Source: Toxorhynchites rutilus septentrionalis (taxonomy: Eukaryota; Arthropoda; Insecta; Diptera; Culicidae). Taken from it: a stretch of DNA of 64,000 bases. The notes under the pieces were generated by a model. That model saw only the letters and a list, made by a program, of their open reading frames with translations. It was not told where the DNA came from and searched no databases. Location: assembly GCF_029784135.1 (NCBI RefSeq), contig NC_073746.1, forward strand, positions 296,322,089 through 296,386,088. Direction: 5' to 3'. Made by a program: the position numbers and the translations under genes. Of the stretch, positions 56,836 to 64,000 are shown piece after piece (positions within the stretch are counted from its first letter, which is position 1; every line of letters starts with the position of its first letter).

Positions 56836-57375
56836 TTTATTTAATTATTTTCTCACACTCTCAATCACAACTTAAAAATAAAATCAATCAATGACTCGCA
56901 CGCACTCTAAAGAATTCTGTCACAAATCAATCAATCAGATTATCATTCAATCACACTTTGTTATTTTTTTTTATTATTTTATTCACTTTGATTTGTTACT
57001 TTTCACTTTGTTAAAACTTGTTGATACGGTATACTTACAGAATAAATCTGGACATCATTGGGGAACGCCCAACAATTACGGGATTACTTCCGTCCGCTCC
57101 TTGTGGCTCTAACGCGAAGGATGTCGTCGGCTCGAGAACGCGTGTCCACTTGATAAATCCTATTACTTCTCTACCAGCAAAGTGTTTCCAATCGTTCCAG
57201 TGTAGTGGTGGATTTCCCTTTTGTCCGGCGCTGCGGTGACTCGGGCACTCTGCTACACGGCTGCGTTGATGCGGTCGAATTGGGTTTCGGATTGTTTGAA
57301 ATGTTCACTATACTTTAACGTTGTGAATCACTTTCAATTTCCTACTTACACTTCACTGGTCCCTATTCGGGCGCC
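56836..57375 (-). other. Element G leader and primer site
   Basis: The minus strand reads TGGCGCCCGAATAGGGAC from 57376, a tRNA-Lys-type primer site close to that of many retroviruses and gypsy-like elements. The rest is untranslated leader. Confidence 0.75.
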
Positions 57376-57638
57376 AGTTACAAATTTCTTTCCTGATTAA
57401 GGGAAAAAAATATATTTTAGGAGCTATGCTCCTCTTTTATTTCGAGATCACTTAAGACTAAATACAAGTTCGTTCTTATGCTAAGATGAAACCTCGCTCG
57501 CTGGATGGCTGATGTTTATAAACTTCGCTGAGCGCGCATTCTCGGGATCGGATGATATTTATGCTAACCGATCGTCCGCTAGCAAAATCGTTGTTTAGAT
57601 CGACTCGCATAATTTTATCGCTACGTCTTGTGCTAACT
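57376..57638 (-). repeat. 5' LTR of element G
   Basis: 263 bp, from agttacaaatttc to tgctaact on the plus strand. Tc1-like sequence follows directly at 57643. Confidence 0.85.
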
Positions 57639-57642
57639 TATA

Positions 57643-58330
57643 ATAACTTTAGGATTGACCCAAACTCAAGCCACCATTTTCACACGAAATTGACGGAAGC
57701 AGGACTTTGGATCGTTGTCTTGCTGAATGATCCAATCCTTCGGAGAACCGATCTTCCGTGCTGAGCTCTTTAAATTGTGCATAAGGATATCGATGTACTT
57801 GTCAGCATTCATTATACCATCGATCTGAACCAGGTTTCCAACATTGGATCAAGCAAAATACCCCCAGACCATGATGTTGCCAACACCTTGTTTCACTGTC
57901 TTCTGAAAGTTCTTGTCATGCAGCTCCTCTCCTCGCTCAATCCATAATCTGGTCGTTGTTTCCCAGCACCTTTTTCCAGAACGAGATTGGCTTGTGGACG
58001 TATTTAATGACAAACATTTTATCTGGTTAACCTTACGGATTAACGGTCGCCGAGACGCAAACTTGCTCCTTTATCCTTTCTGTTGCAGTCTCAATCGCAC
58101 TGCTCGTACCGATTTGTTTAATGATAAGCTTTCTTTCATAGTTCTGCTAGTAGCTCTAGTAGGTTTTTTCGCACTACTCTGACAATTCGGCATCATCCCG
58201 GTTCGTTGTCAAGCGTTTGCGTTCACGATACCGGTTTGCGTCCACGGTAAACGGTACCAAGCTCTTGGTACTTCCTCCAAAGCTCCTGAATCGCACCAAT
58301 GCATACGTTGTACCTGGTCGCTATGTTTCA
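57643..58330 (-). pseudogene. Tc1-like transposase relic
   Basis: The minus strand reads a Tc1 transposase with many errors: a helix-turn-helix stretch (IGAIQELWRKYQELG near 58290), then IDGIMNADKYIDIL (about 57810-57850) and WIIQQDNDPK-like sequence (about 57725), which contains the second catalytic Asp. It is cut before the third catalytic residue by element G. Frame breaks are frequent; this is an old copy. Confidence 0.75.
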
Positions 58331-58740
58331 AAAGGATACACAACACAGACAACACAGAAATTTCGGGTTTCATGATCAGCAAGAAAAAAACTTAAAACAA
58401 TTTGCGAAAACGTATTCAGAATCAACAAATTCAGTCTAACTGTAGAGAACCCATGGAACCCAAACACCGAAAGCGTACAAAACGACGGATAGTTCCTCAA
58501 CGCTCATCTTCGCTGGCTCATAGGCTTCTGTTGTGTTGATTATTAGCTACACTGTTGATTGCTGTATTATGTTTTAAACACTGTTTACCTCCTAAAATGG
58601 GCAGGGTAGATGACTTTCTTATTTTCAATAATCACACTTTGGACCACAAATGTCGGGTTCTGTCAGTCTTTCTACACATTCCAAGTTTGGTTTTTCATCT
58701 GGGTGTACTCGGGTTTTAGTTGACTTGACTTTTTCTCGAA

Positions 58741-58862
58741 GGGTTATAATTACTGTAATTTTTATTATAATAAAAATATAATGCAATCGTTGCAGCTAAA
58801 TTCTTTTGTGCATTAATTCTGTGGCTTTCAAAAAATTGTGAACGTGGCTCAATATGTATTGT
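58741..58862. repeat. Repeat R, copy 3 (partial)
   Basis: ttataattactgtaatttttatt ... cgttgcagctaaattcttttgtgcattaattc aligns to copies 1 and 2, then diverges. Confidence 0.6.
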
Positions 58863-60061
58863 GAACATGACCAAGAATGCATTGCTCGGCTCGAACAGTA
58901 ACATCAGAAATAAATGCACAGTTATTTTGTTACTAAATGAAGAAGGACGAAACAGGAACTTGCTAAGACCAAAGTATGGATTCGTCGATCATTGCCTTCG
59001 GGTCATTCGGATCGTACGATACACTGCTAACAGCGTTGGAGTTGCAAGTTCCTGATAGAGTAACATGCTAAGTCCTTTACTCTCGGAATGCAAGTGTTTG
59101 AAACGAAGCGAGAGTTTTCCTATTCCTTTTCCATGTGTAACATGTGCACGTCGAAAAATGTAGTTCACTACACATGAGGTAGATTGCCAAATGTTTTTGC
59201 TACTTTGATTGTCTGCGCACGCGAATACCGTTTGTATAGCTGAAGTAACACTAGTGCAAAATGAGCACACTGTAGTAATAATGTCACGTTCTGTAGGGCG
59301 ATATTCGGAGTGAAATGACGTGCATTTCTCTAGAGTCGAAACTAGAATGAATTGATTTTATTTTGCATTACTTAGCTGAACTTATTGCTAGAAAGATCTC
59401 TCTAAAAAAAAAGTAATATGAGGAAATTGGAAAAACGCATGTGTACTTGAATTTGATGACGGTTGATGACTCGTCGTGAAACATCGAACTGTTGTAATTC
59501 GAGAACGGTCGTGGCTGAGCCTGGGAAGTTGCGTCGTTGGCGGTTCGAGCATGGGCAATTGAACTTGGGTGTTATTGCCCACGTTCGAGGCCAAGACGAT
59601 GGAATTTTATTGTTGTTAGCTACATCTGTTTGTAATTATGCAGCTCAAAAATTATGCACCACAACACACCATACACAGAATCAAAGTTAATTCTAGGTCG
59701 TGGTCTTCGGGCCAACCTTCATGCACCTTAAATCTGTTCAATATATTCACCTGCGGATCCCCGCTGTTTTGGGCCGTTTTCGAATTAGTTTTGCTCATTT
59801 TCTCACGGTGTCACTTTTTTTCGCTTTTTTAGAAAATGATTCACTTCGGCTCACTTTGTTTTTTTTCGCTTATTTAGAGAATGATTCTATTGGACTCCGG
59901 TCAACTATGTTACACGGTTGCCATTACACGTGCTTTGTATGAACTGACTGCCGCTCGTTTATTTTCCTTTACTCGTCAGTTCTTATATTATTATTATCTA
60001 CTATATTTGCCTGCCTATTCGCAATTTGTTCTTCCTGGAATGCCATGAGACGAACCGCACA

Positions 60062-60122
60062 CCTCGCCATGTTTATAAATTTGCCACCCATGTGGCTGTA
60101 TCCTAAAATAAACATGGCGAGG
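60062..60122. repeat. Short hairpin with 15-bp perfect arms
   Basis: CCTCGCCATGTTTAT (60062-60076) is the exact reverse complement of 60108-60122, with a 31-nt loop. Role unknown. Confidence 0.6.
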
Positions 60123-61473
60123 CGATTACGATTACGTTTTCCCGCCAATTTCCCACGACATTTCAATAATATCACAACCCAGCCCATTCTACATGTAAAC
60201 AACCCAGCACAAGGATGCCAGATATGATAACATGTCTTCATTTTGTAAACAATTAAATTGTTGTGAGCTATTTTATACAGTAAAAAAACATGAGTATGCA
60301 ATATTTTTCTAAGAAAAACTGCAACAAAACCTCTAGATTTAAAGTATAGCAAATGAAATATTTTTCTCAGCAGCTTTTGGTTACGTTTTCTCCAGTGTTT
60401 TATTATTTTTTCATTCACTCAATCAACGGACATTTTCATTTTTATTTGCTTGAATTTTCCTGAAAGCTTTATGATAAGCCAAGGCCAAAGAAATTGAAGA
60501 CCTTTTTTTCGTACACATGGTAAACTCATTGCAACAAATATAAAAACATCACGATATGCATTATGTAAATTAGAATGAAGTTGTATGATTTATCGAAAAA
60601 AACGAAAATAATAACCTAATAACTCAATTTTTTTCGTTCAATAAGTTTGATTGTGAAGATCTTTATTAAAATCATCTGGCAACCATCATTTGCGTTCGCA
60701 GGCGGGAAAACATTCCACGAACAGTTTCGCCGCACTGAAATCCGCATCGAATCGTATTAACTATGACAGATCTAAGCGGTTTGCACCAATGATTCTTTCA
60801 TTGTGGGTTCTCACTATATTTTTTTCCGCGAATACGTTGGAGATATTTGCTATTCAGATTAAAATATTCATGTCTACATAATTATATTTTTTTTGTTATT
60901 TTCAGTTTTAAGATGTCAATGTGTTTCTGGTGTTTGAGAGTTCTGAATTTTTCAAACATTTCTTCCGTGTTTATATGGAAATATTCATATTAATGTTTAT
61001 GTGCAGTAGCATGCTTTTATCCAGACTTTCCTGTTCATTAGTTCCGACAGGTAGTTCGTATGTATATATATATTTGTTCCGTTTCAATTGTTATTTCACT
61101 ATATTTCATGTTCTTTTTTCCAATTTTGATTCATATTCTCGTTGTGTTGCAACCGCAACATTTTCTTCCGTCACATTTTATTTTTTAACCCTTCAGAAAT
61201 TGCGTTTCTGCTTGCGGTAGGCTGAATCACTGTCACTAGAATGTGTTGGCCGAGTGAAATGGCATAATGCATGAAAAATTACAATAGTGAACATTCGTTT
61301 TTTTTTCGAACTATTTGGAGTGGGATTAGATCCATAACCTTAAATACCTTTTCGTTTTAAACTAAAAACATTCACACTATTTTGCACTGGGTTGTCGTCG
61401 TGGAAGAAATGTTTATTAAAAAAAGACCCAGATTCAGATCTAGAGTTAATTATAATCGGGAATTTGAGTGAGG

Positions 61474-61677
61474 TCAGATAAGTTGACCGAATTCCATTCT
61501 ACGACGATGGTACTTAAGACAGTGAAGCCTGTAATCGGGATCTTTGATGGCTAACATTTGAGCACGATTCTGTTTTCCTTTATCTGTTCTGCTAAACCAC
61601 ACGTACAATGCGCTGCTCAAGGCTGCACTCAAAAAGTTAATAAAGGGATGAGTCTTTGGAAAATTGGTATATATCAT
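61474..61677 (-). CDS. Small ORF, possible single-pass membrane protein
   Basis: A 67-codon frame with ATG at 61677 and a moderately hydrophobic segment (INFLSAALSSALYVWF, about residues 13-28), followed by a basic, compositionally protein-like tail (KYHRRRMEFG). It stands out from chance frames by balanced composition and a single membrane-like segment. I do not recognise a family. It could be a small host gene, a retrocopy or chance. Confidence 0.3.
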   Translation of the reverse strand: MIYTNFPKTHPFINFLSAALSSALYVWFSRTDKGKQNRAQMLAIKDPDYRLHCLKYHRRRMEFGQLI

Positions 61678-62550
61678 GGTTGTAAATTATCGGTTAATAA
61701 TATTTATGAGTAGCGAAATAATATTTCAGTCCAGAATAAAATAAAACTATTATAAAAAATATAATAAAAATAATAATAAAATATAATGAAATAATAAATA
61801 ATTGTAAAAGATTAAGGTACGTTGTGTGGAATAAAAACAAATCAAAATACAAGGGCTACTTCTTGATTCTTAGAGAAATTCTCCTATTCTATTAAATAAA
61901 ATTTGATCACTCGACATTTCAGCTTTGCTCTACTATAAAACACTGGTTTTATGTGTTGATTAGTGATATGTTTGTATTTAGCCAAGATATTTGACCCTCA
62001 AATTTCGCCAAACATGATGTTTCGATAAGCAATCGGTACGTCAATGCAACAGTTTTCTTTAAATATTAGCAGAAAAATTATGCTTTCCGGTTAACGCGAA
62101 TCCCAGATATTAAGAACGTCCTATTGAGTTGGTTTCTGGCCTTGCAACCATAGAAAAACGATACTCAAGAAAATTTGAAGCGAACTAATCGACATAAACT
62201 ATATAATACGGTAATATAAACGAGCGTAGCACAACTTGCAAGTCCCGATGCTAACAAAGACGAATATCACGCGCAACTGAAACGCATATATGATGTTTCA
62301 TGTTTCTTTGTTTTTAAGAGGCTTTAAACTTTGCAGTTCATTCGCCTCCAACCGCATATATGACTACTACAGCGCTCTTATAAGACACGAAAGATCTACC
62401 GGAAACTCGATGCATCCAGAAATATGTTGGAATAAGGATGCGATTATCTTGACGACCAAATGATGGAGGCAGCACTTCGATGAACACTTGAATTGCGTAC
62501 AGACAGAATACCAAGATCATTCGCTATCCAACTCTTGACGAGTGAAGTTC

Positions 62551-64000
62551 AGTGTCGGTATTGTGCGTTGCCACTTTTGCTATTGTGCTATTGGTACGAG
62601 TGAATCGTGTACGAGTGAAGGTCATTGCTGTCCGCTTTCGACCTGACCTTTTGTTAAGTGGAACGAAGGAATAAAGGAACCAGCGCTCTTGCAGCGAGCC
62701 GGATTGCGGCTGTTGAACTAATTCGGCATAACGGGATCGACATCGCGTGACTGTCGCAAACGGGATTCATCACCACGTGGCTCCGTAAGCTATTCTTGCG
62801 CTATTGTGTTGTCTCCGTAGCGCGTAGCCTCTGTCTCTCCCTGATTAGGGCAGTAGAGCGCATTATTGGAACAACTTTTATATTAAGGTACACATATTTA
62901 TTATTAATATTATTATTCAATTCATTTGTTCATTGTTTAATATTATTATCAATTATTATAATTTTTTTTTGAGATTATTGTTAAAATCAATAATAAATTA
63001 AAAATAAGACAGAAATCTTTGTAAAATGGAGTATAGTGGAGGATCTCCAGAGATGGAGATCTCCGATAATGAATCTCATACAAGATCTGGGAAAAAACAT
63101 AAACGAGTCCCTCATAAGGAAGATAATTCTTCTGGGGACGAATCCGCTCATCCTACCAAGCCCCCCTCTAAGAAAATTGCAAGCCTCCCTTCTCAACCCA
63201 CTGTTACTTCCACTCCCCCTCTCCCATCATCGATTTCGCTTCCCCCTTCTGATGCTTCCGATCCAACCCAATCCTCGTCCTCGTCCTCGTCTTCCCTCTC
63301 TGTTGTCTCCGCTCCACGTGTCAGAGTTTATCCAGAAGATGCACCTGGAACTGGCCCGTGGGTTGTTTTCCTCCGACCAAAACCGAAAGGAAAAAACCTT
63401 AACGTGATTCAGATCATGAAAGATCTGGCCAGATACACTTCTGTATCTGAAATTCGCAGGGTTAGACAGAACAAATTGCGAGTTGTCGTGAATGACCGGA
63501 AACACGCAAACGAGATTGTTGCTGATCAACATTTCACTCTCGAATATCGAAGATTTATACTGATGGTCTGACGAGCGAACAAATAAAAGCAGAAGGAAAA
63601 GGCAAGTTCAAGAAGCTCCCCTCAATGGAAGTGAAAATTTTGGACTGTCGCCAACTCGGGAAACTTTCCCATGATGGGGACCAAACTAAATTTACGCCGT
63701 CCGACTCGTTTCGAGTCACCTTTGCGGGTGCCGCCCTCCCTGACTACGTTATGGTGGACAAATTGAGACTACCTGTGCGACTCTTCGTGCCAAAGCCCAT
63801 GACTTGCAACAAATGCTAGTCAGTTGGTCACACTTCGGATTATTGTGCCAACAAGGAGCGCTGTGCCACTTGCGGAGAGCAACATGAGGGGAAATCCTGC
63901 AGTGCGACTGAGCATAAATGTCCATATTGCGGGGGATCCCCACACGAGCTCTCAGTTTGTGAAACTTACAAGAGTCGCTGGGAGAAACAGAAGCGTTCTT
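62551..64000 (+). mobile_element. Jockey-type non-LTR retrotransposon, 5' part
   Basis: Starts around 62551 (cagtgtcggtattgtgcg) with a GC-richer 5' untranslated region of about 470 bp containing a short direct repeat (acgagtgaa). ORF1 follows and is still open in its zinc-knuckle region at the window end. It is the only retroelement on the plus strand. ORF2 lies outside, so the clade is judged from ORF1 alone. Confidence 0.8.
63026..64000 (+). pseudogene. Jockey-type ORF1 (Gag-like RNA-binding protein), broken
   Basis: ATG at 63026. A charged, Ser/Pro-rich N-terminus (a TCC/TCG run encodes polyserine near residues 85-93) is followed by GPWVVFLRPK and an RRM-like region typical of Jockey ORF1. 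A frameshift near 63550 leads into SMEVKILDCRQLGK. Three zinc knuckles then follow: CNKC...GHTSDYC, CATCGEQHEGKSC and CPYCGGSPHELSVC. A TAG at 63820-63822 interrupts the first knuckle just after its second Cys. The protein would coat element RNA; this copy is defective. Confidence 0.85.

Larger units (their letters stand above)
51949..57638 (-). mobile_element. Element G: second env-bearing Gypsy element, decayed
   Basis: LTRs of about 260 bp (51949-52205, 57376-57638), starting AGTTAG on the minus strand as in gypsy-type errantiviruses, with a tRNA-Lys-type primer site. The interior holds gag, a pol lacking integrase, and env, all with frameshifts or stops. The LTRs differ at about 4-5 positions, so it is older than A, B and V. 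TATA-rich flanks (57639-57642 and about 51944-51949) fit the usual errantivirus target. Confidence 0.88.
58331..62550. other. AT-rich noncoding stretch
   Basis: Contains a third partial copy of repeat R (58741-58862), a hairpin at 60062-60122 and one small ORF of uncertain status (61474-61677). Long A/T-rich runs occupy 61680-61900. I recognise no host gene and no further transposon here. Confidence 0.45.

Noticed and set aside
59969..60418. 149-codon minus-strand frame, a possible Harbinger-type start
   Set aside because: No recognised motif, and it runs across a hairpin and low-complexity sequence. It is probably chance.
1..64000. CRISPR arrays, bacterial operons or promoters
   Set aside because: The gene content is that of an insect genome. 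The direct repeats seen are transposon units, LTRs and a minisatellite, with no spacer pattern.
1..64000. Endogenous sequences of RNA viruses (flavivirus- or rhabdovirus-like), often found in mosquito piRNA loci
   Set aside because: I looked for polymerase, helicase or nucleoprotein motifs outside the retroelements and found none. A protein-level search could still find short ones.

Overview
This window looks like a block of insect, most probably mosquito, heterochromatin built almost entirely of nested transposable elements. I see no convincing host gene. The mosquito assignment rests on six copies of a DD37E-type Tc1/mariner transposase (the ITmD37E group was described from mosquitoes), on Ty3/Gypsy elements of mdg1/412-like and env-bearing errantivirus-like type, and on a Jockey-type non-LTR element. 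It is an inference.

Layout. 1-28.3 kb is an amplified array. A repeat unit of about 1.86 kb, made of an unclassified LTR-like sequence (here called H) with a DD37E transposon embedded in it, occurs in several copies. The array is interrupted by a solo LTR (3870-4392), by a complete, nearly intact Gypsy element (A, 6259-13703) and by a nested pair in which element B (20930-24634) sits inside the left LTR of element C (20879-26434). A divergent H copy (26.4-28.3 kb) carries a 491-bp hAT-like MITE with 8-bp target duplications, and inside that MITE is a 125-nt near-perfect hairpin.

30-39 kb holds three decayed Gypsy relics: F (30.05-32.2 kb), E (about 33.2-36.3 kb, interrupted by a minisatellite-bearing insertion) and D (37.8-39.0 kb). 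39.5-47.3 kb is errantivirus-like element V, with gag, pol, env and a tRNA-Ser-type primer site; a 537-bp fragment of another LTR element (W) splits its env. 47.3-52 kb holds LTR fragments, a repeat shared with the 37-kb region, a piggyBac-like MITE and a hAT transposase relic. 51.95-57.64 kb is a second env-bearing element (G, tRNA-Lys-type primer site), decayed and lacking integrase. A Tc1-like relic adjoins it. 58.3-62.5 kb is AT-rich with little recognisable content. From about 62.55 kb a Jockey-type element begins and runs off the window.

The parts do not form a pathway; they form a stratigraphy of insertions. The most striking large-scale feature is that every LTR retroelement or fragment whose direction I can read lies on the minus strand, about twelve independent insertions, several with env. 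DNA transposons occur in both directions and the Jockey element is on the plus strand. This is the architecture expected of a uni-strand, flamenco-like piRNA source locus transcribed left to right, but that is a hypothesis. Element A is nearly intact and young (about 3 differences between its 523-bp LTRs). It also carries two unexpected membrane-type features: a 78-codon ORF upstream of gag with a transmembrane segment, and a hydrophobic segment in pol between RNase H and integrase.
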